Both the position numbers and the translations under genes were made by a program. A DNA stretch of 59,833 bases from Planctomycetaceae bacterium (lineage in GTDB: Bacteria; Planctomycetota; Planctomycetia; Planctomycetales; Planctomycetaceae). Positions 44,104 to 53,417 of this stretch are shown piece by piece (within the stretch, counting starts at the first letter, position 1; each line of letters begins with the position of its first letter). A model generated the notes under the pieces. That model was not told the origin of the DNA. It ran no database searches and saw only the letters and a program-made list of their open reading frames with translations. The stretch lies in contig JAQWSQ010000025.1 in NCBI GenBank assembly GCA_029243145.1, positions 1 through 59,833 of the forward strand, written 5' to 3'.

Positions 44104-44967
44104 TCACCCCACCAATACATCAAGAAAGCCGACACCGAGCAAGCCGACAGAAATCACGGCGTTGATGCGGAAGAACGCGAGATTCACGCGGCTCAGATCA
44201 TCGGCACGAACGACTGAATGCTCATAAATCAGCAAGAGAGAAACGAGGCTGATGCCACCCAGAAAGACCCAGCCTAACTCGCCGAAATGCCATAAGGCAA
44301 ATAGACAACCGATCGTGATCAGGTGGCTAAAGAACGCGATGCGCAACGCAGTTAGATTTCCAAATCGAGCGGGGATTGACTTTAATCCCACTTGTCGGTC
44401 GTAATCACTATCCTGACAGGCATAGATGATGTCGAAGCCACCCACCCAGAAGAAGATGACTGCGGCTAACAGGAAAGGCGTCAGCGAGAGTGAATCGGTG
44501 ATTGCCAGCCACGCGGCGATAGGTGACATCATTAACGCGGCGGATAACCAATAGTGACACAGCGACGTGAATCGTTTGGCATAAGAATACCCCAACAAAA
44601 ATAGCAGCACCGGAACCGACAAGGTGATGGGCCATGTTTTCGGAAGAAAAATCAACGTCGACGCGATGAAGCCAATGCACGAGAGCAAGGTGAACAGAGT
44701 CACCGTTTTGACTGACATTAAACCCGCAGGGAGATGACGGCCGGCCGTTCTTGGGTTGTCTGCATCGACTTTGCGATCCGCGAGTCGGTTAAACGCCATT
44801 GCTGCCGAGCGAGCGAAGATCATGCAAAGCAGGATTCCGACCAAATCTTGCCAACGAAAATCAGTGCTTCGCCAAGCAAGGACAGCAGAGAGCAACGCGA
44901 ACGGCAAAGCAAACAGCGTATGGCTGAAGCGAATGAGAGAGAGAAATTGTTGAAATTGTTGCCACAT
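44104..44967 (-). CDS. UbiA-family prenyltransferase
   Basis: A 287-residue integral membrane protein with eight to nine TM helices. The first Asp-rich site is NRLADRKVDADNPRT (Asn60, Asp64, Asp68), and the second is ACQDSDYDRQVGLKSIP; both bind Mg2+-prenyl diphosphate. It transfers a polyprenyl chain to an aromatic acceptor. The conserved GFDIIYACQD matches 4-hydroxybenzoate octaprenyltransferase-like proteins that serve as MqnP in the futalosine pathway. The UbiD-family gene on the other side of island B supports a menaquinone role. The ATG at 44967 is used. Confidence 0.88.
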   Translation of the reverse strand: MWQQFQQFLSLIRFSHTLFALPFALLSAVLAWRSTDFRWQDLVGILLCMIFARSAAMAFNRLADRKVDADNPRTAGRHLPAGLMSVKTVTLFTLLSCIGFIASTLIFLPKTWPITLSVPVLLFLLGYSYAKRFTSLCHYWLSAALMMSPIAAWLAITDSLSLTPFLLAAVIFFWVGGFDIIYACQDSDYDRQVGLKSIPARFGNLTALRIAFFSHLITIGCLFALWHFGELGWVFLGGISLVSLLLIYEHSVVRADDLSRVNLAFFRINAVISVGLLGVGFLDVLVG

Positions 44968-45066
44968 GATTTTTCGAGATCAATGAATTTTGATGCCACC
45001 GGTTTAAGTTGGTGAGGGGCATTGATTATAATTCGTCCTCCTCATCCGCGTCGATCGAGCCAACCT

Positions 45067-45103
45067 ACCCTCCTCGGGAGGAAAGAGTCGGGGTGAGGAG
45101 GGT
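45067..45103. repeat. REP-like palindrome (ACCCTCCTC...GAGGAGGGT)
   Basis: ACCCTCCTC (45067-45075) pairs with GAGGAGGGT (45095-45103), and an inner CCTCC/GGAGG hairpin uses the same left arm. It resembles dispersed palindromes found between genes in many bacterial genomes (CCCTC...GGGTGAGGG type). It lies in the 331-base gap between UbiA-like and CsrA genes; the rest of the gap has only the csrA terminator. Confidence 0.5.
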
Positions 45104-45223
45104 GCTCTGTGATAGCATAGCTAGATGCTGGTGAGATGCCCACGCTGATCGTAACATTGAATTGTTTTAGGGGGCGTGTTGCTGATGCCTCGTGAATCCA
45201 GAATCGATTCAAATCTCAGCGCA

Positions 45224-45270
45224 TAAAAAAACGCCCGCTTGGAAGACTGGCCGGCAGCCTTCAGCGAACG
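45224..45270 (-). terminator. Rho-independent terminator of csrA
   Basis: On the minus strand CGTTCGCTGAAGGCTG pairs with CAGTCTTCCAAGCGGGCG (some G-U pairs), followed by a run of seven T. It begins 29 bases after the CsrA stop. Confidence 0.82.
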
Positions 45271-45298
45271 TTCGTGATTTGGGCGATGTTGTGGACGT

Positions 45299-45514
45299 TT
45301 AACCGACCGACGAATCTTTCAATTCGTTACTCGGGGCATTTTCCATTTCCATCTCTTTTTGAATCGCTTCATAGACTTCCTGTCGGTGAACGGTCACATC
45401 CTTGGGCGCTTGGATTCCAAGACGAACTTTGTCTCCTCGGATGTCAATCACCATTAGTGTAATTTGATCACCAATGACGATCTTCTCGTCCTTCTTGCGG
45501 CTGAGTACAAGCAT
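45299..45514 (-). CDS. csrA: Carbon storage regulator CsrA
   Basis: A 71-residue RNA-binding regulator. MLVLSRKKDEKIVIGDQITL is the canonical CsrA N-terminus, with the RNA-contact Leu4 and Arg6. RGDKVRLGIQAPKDVTVHRQEVY follows, with the GxxAP...HR motif and the RNA-binding Arg. It dimerises and represses or activates translation by binding GGA motifs in mRNA leaders. The ATG at 45514 is used rather than the TTG two codons earlier. It has its own terminator. Targets in this window are not established. Confidence 0.95.
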   Translation of the reverse strand: MLVLSRKKDEKIVIGDQITLMVIDIRGDKVRLGIQAPKDVTVHRQEVYEAIQKEMEMENAPSNELKDSSVG

Positions 45515-45831
45515 GGCCAATCCCTGCTATGCAAAAGTCATGTTACGGGTTTCTTAAGACAGTCAACTCTAATCGATGAATGACTATGAGAGCGGAATCA
45601 ACCGGCAAATGTTGCCGATATCATGGTGACGCCCGGCAATCTTGACGGATGTAACGACTGGGACGACTCTGGAAATGTGAAACCAGTGAAACTCTGCCGA
45701 ATACTCTGATTATTCTTCCATTTAACTCTGACGGATTTGAACAGAGATCGTCGTGTCGTTCTGGTAGACTGGAACATCGAGTGCTTAGTTAAACTGGCTA
45801 CGAACCCCGTCTTCATATTGCGAAGAAAACG
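45515..45831. other. Intergenic region between csrA and a sulfatase
   Basis: 317 bases between divergent genes, where both promoters should lie. A 72-codon minus-strand frame at 45598-45816 has no RBS or protein-like composition. I see no repeat or strong hairpin. Confidence 0.4.
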
Positions 45832-47280
45832 ATGATCTCAATCTATTATTCGAGTTGCTGGAAACTGGCGATCCTCTCTCTCCTTCTTCTCTTGGACTCG
45901 GGAGATCATCTGCTGGCAGACGATCATCCCGCAAAGAATCGCCCTAATGTGTTGTTTCTGCTCAGTGATGATCAGCAGCCTGACACCATTCACGCACTCG
46001 GCAACTCTGTCATCAATACTCCTCATCTCGATGGTCTCGTTCGATCAGGGACAAGTTTCTCGAAAGCGATCTGTGCGAATCCCATTTGCACGCCGAGTCG
46101 TGCGGAGATTCTTTCTGGCTGTGACGGTTTCACAAATGGTGTGATCGACTTTGGCCGTCGTATCGATCCCGGCCTCACATTGTGGCCTGAAGCGATGCAG
46201 AATGCCGGCTATGAGACCGGGTATGTGGGCAAGTGGCACAATGATGGACGGCCCATTGACCGAAGATTTGAGAAAACTCCCGGCCTTTTTTCAGGCGGCG
46301 GTGGGAAATGGTACGAGCCACAAACTGATTGGAAAGGGATGCCCGTCACCGGATATCGTGGTTGGATTTTTCAAAGTGGCGACGGCAAAGAGAAGTATCC
46401 CGACAAAGGTGTCGGGTTGACTCCGAATATCTCCGAGAAATTTGCCGATGCGGCTATTGGTTTTCTCAAAGAAGAACGCGACAAGCCATTCTTTCTGCAG
46501 GTCAATTTTACGGCTCCGCATGACCCACTCTTTTTACCGCCTGAGTTTGAAGAGATGTATGACCCGGAAAATATCCCGTTGCCGGTGAATTACTATCCCC
46601 AGCATCCGTTTGATCACGGCAACTTTGCCGGGCGAGATGAAGTGTTGCTGCCGTTCCCTCGCTCTTCCGAAATTGTCAAACAGACGATTGCCGTGTATTA
46701 CGCGGTGATCTCTCACATGGATCGGGAGATTGGTAGAATACTCCAGGCTTTGCGCGATTCGGGCGAATACGACAACACGATCATCGTTTTCAGTAGCGAT
46801 CACGGCTTGGGTGTCGGACGGCATGGCCTGCGCGGCAAGCAGAGCATGTACGAGCATACGATCAATGTGCCATTAATTGTTGCCGGTCCCGGACTTCCTC
46901 AAAACGAACGGACTTCCGCACAGGTCTATTTGCGAGATCTGTATCCAACAATCTGTGAACTCTCTGGCATCAATATTCCTGATTCGGTCACGGCGATATC
47001 TTTCGCACCTATATTACGCGGCGAACGGGACGCCATTCATCCTTATGTTGTCGGCTACTTCCGTGACAAACAACGAATGATTCGCTCTGATCGCTGGAAG
47101 CTCATTGAGTATCCCCATCTCCGAACGTCTCAATTGTTTGATCTTGAACACGATCCTTATGAACTGCGAAACCTTGCGGGAGAGCGTCCACGCGTGGAAA
47201 ATATGTTGCGCGCCGAACTGAAGCAATGGGGACAATCAAAGGGCGATCCCGTCTATTCAGAATCTCAACCAAGTCGGTAA
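45832..47280 (+). CDS. Secreted type I sulfatase (iduronate-2-sulfatase/choline-sulfatase-like)
   Basis: A 482-residue secreted enzyme with signal peptide (KLAILSLLLLLDSGDHLLAD). Metal ligands are in FLLSDDQQPD. The formylglycine site is Cys86 in ICTPSRAEILSG (CxPSR). YVGKWHND has the catalytic Lys/His, APHDP another ligand, and FSSDHGLGVGRHGLRGK the second metal loop with intact Asp-His. It removes sulfate from a polysaccharide or other ester. It is the more canonical of the two sulfatases in the window. Sulfatase maturation is required but the gene is not here. Confidence 0.93.
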   Translation: MISIYYSSCWKLAILSLLLLLDSGDHLLADDHPAKNRPNVLFLLSDDQQPDTIHALGNSVINTPHLDGLVRSGTSFSKAICANPICTPSRAEILSGCDGFTNGVIDFGRRIDPGLTLWPEAMQNAGYETGYVGKWHNDGRPIDRRFEKTPGLFSGGGGKWYEPQTDWKGMPVTGYRGWIFQSGDGKEKYPDKGVGLTPNISEKFADAAIGFLKEERDKPFFLQVNFTAPHDPLFLPPEFEEMYDPENIPLPVNYYPQHPFDHGNFAGRDEVLLPFPRSSEIVKQTIAVYYAVISHMDREIGRILQALRDSGEYDNTIIVFSSDHGLGVGRHGLRGKQSMYEHTINVPLIVAGPGLPQNERTSAQVYLRDLYPTICELSGINIPDSVTAISFAPILRGERDAIHPYVVGYFRDKQRMIRSDRWKLIEYPHLRTSQLFDLEHDPYELRNLAGERPRVENMLRAELKQWGQSKGDPVYSESQPSR

Positions 47281-47495
47281 TCGAGGAAAACACCGAAAGA
47301 TCCGTGGATCTCTGAGGAATCCACGAAATCTGGATCACAAATCGACTTGCATCCTTACCCAGTCTCCTTTTACTATTTTAACAGACACATTTTTCACAGT
47401 TAGAATTGATGAAAAGTGTATATTGATGAGCGACGGCCTGTGGGCCGCCGATTCTGATTCCGAAGACCCTCCGCGCGAAAGTGCATCCTGCCTTC

Positions 47496-47951
47496 ATGTC
47501 GCCTGAACTTACCTTTGCCATGGGCCAATACGAGGCCCGAATCCCCACAGATCGACTCTATTCCGAGAACCATCTGTGGTTAAAACCAGAGGGAGACGGC
47601 TATCGTGTCGGTTTCACTGCGTATTCAGTGCGACTGCTGCAAGATGTCTATTTTCTCAGTTGGGAGATTGAATCCGGCACAACCGTCCGTAAAAAACAGG
47701 ATATTGGAGAGATTGAATCCTCAAAAGCCTTGTCGGATTTATTTGCTCCCTATGATGGAGACATTACAAGATTTAATTCGTTATTGATGGACGACCCGTC
47801 GTTGATCAACTCTGATGGATATGAAAAAGGGTGGCTGTACGAATTTCAGACCGAGGCAGAGCTACTCACTGCCGAACAATATGTAGAATTGCTGGATGGC
47901 GTTTGGGAAAAAACACAACGAGTGATCAAAGGACAGATCAACGAATCCTGA
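47496..47951 (+). CDS. GcvH-like lipoyl-carrier protein
   Basis: A 151-residue protein with a biotinyl/lipoyl fold. [20 protein letters not shown] is the H-protein N-terminal hairpin, and [18 protein letters not shown] carries the probable lipoyl-Lys (Lys77). E. coli GcvH has ESVKAASDIYAP at the same place. No gcvT, gcvP or glycine riboswitch is near. Instead a two-cluster ferredoxin follows after 40 bases and isoprenoid genes beyond. Stand-alone H-like proteins act in lipoate relay or as LbpA-type carriers in sulfur metabolism. The start is uncertain: ATG 47496 or 47520, or GTG 47481. A role with the ferredoxin is inference. Confidence 0.85.
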   Translation: MSPELTFAMGQYEARIPTDRLYSENHLWLKPEGDGYRVGFTAYSVRLLQDVYFLSWEIESGTTVRKKQDIGEIESSKALSDLFAPYDGDITRFNSLLMDDPSLINSDGYEKGWLYEFQTEAELLTAEQYVELLDGVWEKTQRVIKGQINES

Positions 47952-47991
47952 CTTCGAAAGCTGATACCAAAGAGTTTTCACGGAAATTATC

Positions 47992-49068
47992 ATGGCTGGC
48001 AAAAAACTGACCGTCGTTATCTCCCAGTCGCAGAGCAAAAACCCTGCGCACCGAGACCTCGAAGAGACGATTGCTGCCGATCTGATGATGTCGGGCGAGG
48101 TCGAAGTTTCTCTCGTCCCGCATCTCTACGATATGTCTCGCGATCATAGCGGCATGTTGTTTCTCAAGGGCATCCCCGGCGATATCGTATTTGCATCGTG
48201 GTTGTATCCCCGAGCCGCATTTTGGACTCTCGACCGAGACGGCATCCGAGGCCAAGAGGGCATCACCACTCTGCATGACGAAGAGGACGAAGAAGAACTG
48301 AGTGAAGAGAATCAGCAGCAGGCGAACGGGATTGGATCTGTCGAAGTTCCTCCCCGTAAAATTTACTGTCTCGACTTACGATCGTTTGGCGATGCCGAAC
48401 CGTATCTCGATGAAGTAAAACGCATTGTTTCAGAAGCCACGACTCAAACCGTCGACTTGATGTCGTTTATCCAAGGCAACCCAAAACAGGAACAACTCGA
48501 ACGCTATCTGAATCCGCTTCCCATTTTGAATGGGAACGGAAATGGAACACCCCCAGCAAACGGCGCGAACAACGGATCAATTCAAAACGGCGACGGGGCT
48601 ACAGCATCCAACGGCGAACCCGAAAAAGTTTCTCGCCGCTGGTATCCTGTGATCGACTACTCTCGCTGCACGAACTGCATGGAGTGCATCGATTTTTGCC
48701 TGTTTGGAGTGTACGGCGTCGATGGACTCGACAGAATTTTGGTCGATGAACAAGACAACTGCAAAAAGGGATGCCCGGCATGCAGTCGTGTTTGTCCTGA
48801 GAATGCCATCATTTTCCCGCAGCACAAATCGGCAGCGATTGCCGGCGCTCCTGGGGAGATTGGGAATCTCAAAATTGATCTTTCTCAATTGTTCGGTGCG
48901 CCGACGGCTCTCGAACAAGCGGCTTTGGAACGCGATACAGAATTGGTCGCCGATGGACGGGACGCGGTCGGAATGACGGTCGGTATTCCCAAACGTCAAA
49001 CGGAAGAGAACGCGGAACGAGACGATCTCGACGATATGTTAGACGATCTGGACAATCTTGGCCTCTAA
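47992..49068 (+). CDS. Two-[4Fe-4S] ferredoxin-domain protein with unusual N-terminal domain
   Basis: A 358-residue cytoplasmic protein. Residues 1-165 form an unrecognised alpha/beta domain ([29 protein letters not shown]). A low-complexity Asn/Gly linker follows at about 178-215. The ferredoxin domain has [11 protein letters not shown] (CxxCxxCxxxC) near 226-236 and [13 protein letters not shown] near 257-268, so two clusters. An acidic tail ([15 protein letters not shown]) closes the protein. It follows the GcvH-like gene closely and precedes the triterpene cyclase. It likely carries electrons for a step in this cluster. The N-terminal domain may bind a partner; it was not assigned. Confidence 0.82.
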   Translation: MAGKKLTVVISQSQSKNPAHRDLEETIAADLMMSGEVEVSLVPHLYDMSRDHSGMLFLKGIPGDIVFASWLYPRAAFWTLDRDGIRGQEGITTLHDEEDEEELSEENQQQANGIGSVEVPPRKIYCLDLRSFGDAEPYLDEVKRIVSEATTQTVDLMSFIQGNPKQEQLERYLNPLPILNGNGNGTPPANGANNGSIQNGDGATASNGEPEKVSRRWYPVIDYSRCTNCMECIDFCLFGVYGVDGLDRILVDEQDNCKKGCPACSRVCPENAIIFPQHKSAAIAGAPGEIGNLKIDLSQLFGAPTALEQAALERDTELVADGRDAVGMTVGIPKRQTEENAERDDLDDMLDDLDNLGL

Positions 49069-49116
49069 CCTTTCCTCGCCTCTAAAAAAACTCGCAATTG
49101 TGGACTCTTGCCACTT

Positions 49117-51006
49117 ATGGAATTTCCTGGAATTGATCGCGACCGACTGCAATCCACCTGCGATCAGGCCACGCAGATTTTGCTCGATCAATATGATCAC
49201 AAAAGCGGCCACTGGTTCGGACGACTTTCTTCGTCGCCACTCTCCACGGCAACAGCCGTTGTGGCGATGCAAACCGTTCTGAAGAAATCGCAAGAAGCCA
49301 CTCCCACGCAGCCCTACGATACCTTGATGCTGAGAGAACTCATCGACGGCGGGCTGGCCTATCTCGAAAAACATCAGAATGTCGATGGCGGTTGGGGCGA
49401 TACGGATAAAAGTCTCAGCAACATTTCCACCACCATGTTGTGTCATGCGGCTTATTATGCTGCCAATCAAACCGATCAGTTTTCCGAATGTGTGACCTCT
49501 GCGAAAACGTACATCGACAAATCAGGCGGCGTTCCCGCACTCCTCAAACGATATGGGAAAGACAAAACCTTCTCGATTCCCATTCTCACTCATTGCGCAC
49601 TCTCGGGACAAGCAGATTGGTCAGACATCTCTTCTCTCCCATTCGAACTCGCCTGCCTCCCGGCGAACTTTTATAAAACGGTCAAGCTGCCTGTTGTCAG
49701 TTATGCGCTGCCGGCTTTAATCGCCATCGGGCAAGTGAAACATCATCACAAGCCAACTTGGTTCTTGCCTTGGCGATGGGTCCGCAATTTGTCCGTCAAA
49801 CCGACATTGCGAGTTCTGGAACGAATCCAACCGGAATCGGGCGGCTTTCTCGAAGCAACACCACTCACCAGTTTCGTCTCGATGAGTTTGGCGGGAATGG
49901 GATTGCTCGATCACCCAGTGTTACAAAAAGGGATCAATTTCCTCATCGATTCTGTCCGTGATGACGGAAGCTGGCCGATTGATACCAATCTTGCGACGTG
50001 GGTCACCACTCTTTCGGTGAACGCTCTTGAAGATTCACTCCCCCAAGAGCAGGTCGAACCGATTGCAGATTGGCTTCTCAACCAGCAATACAAGACCGTC
50101 CATCCTTATACCAATGCCGATCCCGGTGGTTGGGCATGGACCGACCTTTCAGGAGGTGTTCCCGATGCCGATGACACACCGGGAGCCATGTTGGCTCTCA
50201 CGAATTTGCGAGAGCGTTGTTCTGAAGAAACTCAATTTCGGATCGACACGGCGTTGACCAACGGTGTGAAGTGGTTGCTCGATCTCCAGAATAATGATGG
50301 TGGTTGGCCAACATTCTGCAAAGGTTGGGGGACGTTGCCCTTTGATCGAAGTTCCAATGACATCACGGCTCATGTCATCCGTGCTCTCGAATATTGGATC
50401 AATAACTCTCCCGACGCGGACGGGATTGAACATGAACTGAAATTCCGAGCCAGACTTTGTGAATCGGCGATTGAAAAGGGATTCCGACATCTGAAAAAAT
50501 CACAACGATCAAATGGATCGTGGTTGCCCTTATGGTTCGGGAACCAACGTGTCCCCGATGATGAGAACCCAACATACGGCACTGCGAAAGTCCTCGCCGC
50601 TTATCGGGATTGCGGAAGGCTCACCGATCAAGAAGCTCAACGAGGTCTCGATTGGCTGGAAGCCAATCAAAACGCGGACGGAGGTTGGGGTGGTGGATCG
50701 GAAACGGACTCTTCCGTCGAAGAAACCGCTTTGGCTTTGGAGATCCTGCTCAGTTGCGGTCGATGTGGCAGTCATCTGGGCTTGGGAATTAATTGGCTCA
50801 TGAATGCCGTTGAGTCGGGAGATCTCCGAAAACCGCAGCCAATCGGGTTCTATTTCGCCAAGTTATGGTATTACGATGACTTATATCCTGTGATTTTTAC
50901 GGTTTCGACCCTGCATTCAGCGTGTCTAAGTGACTACAATAGTTCGGTTCCACCTGCGGATGCGGAAATCGCTTCCGTCAAATACGTGGTTCAACGAAGA
51001 GAGTAA
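49117..51006 (+). CDS. Squalene-hopene cyclase-family triterpene cyclase
   Basis: A 629-residue protein with the alpha-alpha barrel repeats of the family. QW-type motifs are NVDGGWGDT, RDDGSWPIDT, NNDGGWPTF, RSNGSWLPLW and NADGGWGGG. The catalytic acid motif is DADD (Asp350, Asp352, Asp353) in VPDADDTPGAML, equivalent to DxDD of squalene-hopene cyclase, so protonation-initiated cyclisation is expected. WAWTDLSGG precedes it. It is slightly short relative to family members (630-720). Substrate could be squalene or another long prenyl chain. No squalene synthase gene is in the window. The ATG at 49117 is preferred over a TTG at 49108; no strong RBS. It is part of the 47.5-54.8 kb run. Confidence 0.87.
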   Translation: MEFPGIDRDRLQSTCDQATQILLDQYDHKSGHWFGRLSSSPLSTATAVVAMQTVLKKSQEATPTQPYDTLMLRELIDGGLAYLEKHQNVDGGWGDTDKSLSNISTTMLCHAAYYAANQTDQFSECVTSAKTYIDKSGGVPALLKRYGKDKTFSIPILTHCALSGQADWSDISSLPFELACLPANFYKTVKLPVVSYALPALIAIGQVKHHHKPTWFLPWRWVRNLSVKPTLRVLERIQPESGGFLEATPLTSFVSMSLAGMGLLDHPVLQKGINFLIDSVRDDGSWPIDTNLATWVTTLSVNALEDSLPQEQVEPIADWLLNQQYKTVHPYTNADPGGWAWTDLSGGVPDADDTPGAMLALTNLRERCSEETQFRIDTALTNGVKWLLDLQNNDGGWPTFCKGWGTLPFDRSSNDITAHVIRALEYWINNSPDADGIEHELKFRARLCESAIEKGFRHLKKSQRSNGSWLPLWFGNQRVPDDENPTYGTAKVLAAYRDCGRLTDQEAQRGLDWLEANQNADGGWGGGSETDSSVEETALALEILLSCGRCGSHLGLGINWLMNAVESGDLRKPQPIGFYFAKLWYYDDLYPVIFTVSTLHSACLSDYNSSVPPADAEIASVKYVVQRRE

Positions 51007-51072
51007 TTAACTTGTTATTGCCATAGTCAGCATCAATGCCGACTTGGCGTCCATCCATAAAGAGAGGTCGAC

Positions 51073-52938
51073 GTGTCGATCGCCCCCCTGAATTCCTCCG
51101 AGACAGATTCGCAGCACTCCACCGATGTTGAGAGTGGTGATATCGAACGTCCCGTGAAACGGAAGAAAAAACGCCGTAGTACCAGTCATCTCAAAGCGGT
51201 GCCGGAAACTCTTGCGCAACGTGAGCAGATTCGAGATGCCTCCGAAAAATACGCGGAGCCGCTGGACAAAACCCGCCCTTTCAATAAGGGGGAACTCGAA
51301 CAGCACAGCCGAGAACTGCTCAAGCAGATGGATTTGCCTGAGAAATTTCTCGGCTTTGTGATGGTGTTGATCGGTAACTTCTTCTGGAAGCGGCAGTTTC
51401 TGGCAATCCCGTTTGAAAAACGAATGCTGCTGTTGCCGCATTGTCTGAAACACGCGGAAGGTTGCCCTGCTGAATATGACCAGTTTGGTCTCGATTGCGA
51501 ATCTTGTGGTGCCTGTTCGATTGCCGATTACAAAGTTCGCGCGGAACAACTCGGTTACAAAGTTCTCGTCGCCGAAGGATCGCCCGTCGTTCTGAAAATC
51601 ATTGTTTCAGGATATGTGGAAGGAATTTTGGGGGTCGCTTGCTTGAATGTGTTGGAAAAAGCGATTGATAAAGTTCTGATCGCCGGCGTCCCATCTTATG
51701 CCGTTCCTCTGCATTCTGGTGACTGCAAAAACACCTCGCTCGACGAATCGTGGATCTGGGATGTCATCGAGAAATACGAACCGCTCCCCGAGCAACAAAC
51801 CTCCAGCTATCTGCCCATCATGCGTGCCGCAAATGAAATGTTCGAGGAGCGTCTTGAAGAACTAATGCCAGCCGTTCGTAGTGGAAAAGATCAGGCTCCC
51901 GCAACTCCCATCGCGTTTACCGAAGAAGTCGCGTATGACTGGTTGGCCAAAGGTGGAAAACGCTTCCGGCCTTTTATCACATTAGCCGCTTACGACGCTC
52001 TAACCGGAGCGACTGCCGCCAATCACGCACGCAACGAAACCGGTGATCGCACGGCCGCTTATCAGTTTGACGCGGATGTTTGCCGGATTGCCATGGCGAT
52101 AGAAGCATTCCACAAAGCCTCGTTGGTTCATGATGATATTCAGGATAGTGATTTGTATCGCTATGGTCGCGAAACATTACATCGCAAACACGGGACTGGG
52201 CAAGCCATTAACATCGGCGATTATCTGATTGGAATTGGTTACAAACTGATCGCTTCAGCCGTCGGAAGTTTGGGTGCCGAAGTCACTGCCGATGTCCTGC
52301 AACAGATGTCAGCCGCGCATATCAAATTGTGTGAAGGGCAGGGAGCGGAGATGTCGTGGAGTGAGTCCCGCGACTGGAATCTCAAACCGATCGATGCGCT
52401 GCAAATTTATGCTTTAAAAACATCTCCCGCTTTTGAAGCAGCGTTGTACTCCGGCATTCGCATGGCGGGTGATGTGAAACCGTACAAAGAGATGATTTCT
52501 TCATTTTGTCGTCATATCGGAGTCGGTTTTCAGATTCTCAACGATTTGAAAGACTGGCAGGGAGACGAGAACAACAAACTGGTCGCCGGTCAGGATGCTT
52601 TGTCATTCCGTCCAACCGTGCTACTTGCCATTGCTATGCAGGAAGCCAACGACGCGCAAAAAGCTCAGTTGAAAGAGTTGTTTGAATCAGAACGACCTGC
52701 CATTGATCGTTTGCAGGAACTCAAAAAACTGTACACCGAACTCGGCGCCTTCGAAACGGCGGAATCTCTTGTCGATAAATCGCAGGCACGTGCTGAAGCA
52801 CTGGCAGATGAAGTTGACAACGAAGACCTGCGGCAACTGCTGTACTTCTTGGTCGATTCCGTTCTCGCTCACGAAGAACAGACTCCCGCCGATCCTCCGA
52901 CCGTGGAACTCCAATTGACGGCACCGCCTCGTCCGTAA
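51073..52938 (+). CDS. Fusion of DUF116 and trans-isoprenyl (polyprenyl) diphosphate synthase
   Basis: A 621-residue protein starting with GTG (AGAGG upstream). Residues 1-60 are a charged, disordered segment with KRKKKRRS. Residues about 70-240 are DUF116: [20 protein letters not shown], then [13 protein letters not shown], with cysteines that could bind an Fe-S cluster. Residues about 270-600 are a trans-prenyl diphosphate synthase: [12 protein letters not shown], the first Asp-rich motif LVHDDIQD (Asp354, Asp355, Asp358) and the second NDLKD (Asp491, Asp494). The prenyl synthase condenses IPP with allylic diphosphates. It lies 66 bases after the triterpene cyclase. A fusion with a Cys-rich DUF116 is unusual; the N-terminal part might sense or deliver electrons. 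Confidence 0.88.
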   Translation: MSIAPLNSSETDSQHSTDVESGDIERPVKRKKKRRSTSHLKAVPETLAQREQIRDASEKYAEPLDKTRPFNKGELEQHSRELLKQMDLPEKFLGFVMVLIGNFFWKRQFLAIPFEKRMLLLPHCLKHAEGCPAEYDQFGLDCESCGACSIADYKVRAEQLGYKVLVAEGSPVVLKIIVSGYVEGILGVACLNVLEKAIDKVLIAGVPSYAVPLHSGDCKNTSLDESWIWDVIEKYEPLPEQQTSSYLPIMRAANEMFEERLEELMPAVRSGKDQAPATPIAFTEEVAYDWLAKGGKRFRPFITLAAYDALTGATAANHARNETGDRTAAYQFDADVCRIAMAIEAFHKASLVHDDIQDSDLYRYGRETLHRKHGTGQAINIGDYLIGIGYKLIASAVGSLGAEVTADVLQQMSAAHIKLCEGQGAEMSWSESRDWNLKPIDALQIYALKTSPAFEAALYSGIRMAGDVKPYKEMISSFCRHIGVGFQILNDLKDWQGDENNKLVAGQDALSFRPTVLLAIAMQEANDAQKAQLKELFESERPAIDRLQELKKLYTELGAFETAESLVDKSQARAEALADEVDNEDLRQLLYFLVDSVLAHEEQTPADPPTVELQLTAPPRP

Positions 52939-52969
52939 TTGATTGAGAGCCTGATAGTTGTGAGCGAAT

Positions 52970-53308
52970 TTGAACCAATTCAGTGGAACTGACTTTGAAA
53001 AAATTGAGCTGCGTGTGGGGACGATCATTGCCGTTGATGACTTTCCCGAAGCTCACAAACCGGCCTGGATATTGACGATTGATTTCGGCACCGACATTGG
53101 CGAGCGAAAATCGTCTGCTCAAATTACCGATCACTACGACAAGGTCTCTCTCATTGGTCGGCAGATCATCGCTGTCGTCAATTTTCCTCCCAAGCAAATC
53201 GGGCCGCTACAGTCCGAATGTTTGGTGACGGGTTTTTATCGGGAAGACGGCAGTGTGATTCTCGCAGTCCCCGATCAGAATGTCCCGAATGGTGCCAAGC
53301 TCGGTTGA
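52970..53308 (+). CDS. CsaA-like tRNA-binding OB-fold protein
   Basis: A 112-residue EMAPII/CsaA-type OB-fold protein: FEKIELRVGTIIAVDDFPEA, then KPAWILTIDFGTDIGERKSS, and QIITVVNFPPKQIG-like VVNFPPKQIGPLQSECLVTGF. Cytoplasmic CsaA binds tRNA or acts as a chaperone for secretion. The frame starts with TTG at 52970, since a stop lies two codons before it and no ATG exists; this gives the usual CsaA length. It is 31 bases after the fusion gene. Confidence 0.88.
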   Translation: MNQFSGTDFEKIELRVGTIIAVDDFPEAHKPAWILTIDFGTDIGERKSSAQITDHYDKVSLIGRQIIAVVNFPPKQIGPLQSECLVTGFYREDGSVILAVPDQNVPNGAKLG

Positions 53309-53417
53309 ATGACTCCTCGACTGGTTGTGATCATCTCTCTCGATTACGATAAAAGAAACTCACCACAAGTCTCTCAGACAACAGGAAAGATGGCCTGATC
53401 ATTCAGGCTGGTTCAAC

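Noticed and set aside
45598-45816. 72-codon minus-strand frame between csrA and a sulfatase
   Set aside because: No RBS, basic low-information composition, no homology recognised; probably chance.
47303-47325. CGTGGAT/ATCCACG hairpin after the second sulfatase as a terminator
   Set aside because: The stem is only seven base pairs and no T-run follows, so I did not call it as a terminator.
47433-47480. Possible glycine riboswitch upstream of the GcvH-like gene
   Set aside because: Only a small CGGCC/GGCCG hairpin is visible; the tandem aptamer pattern was not found.
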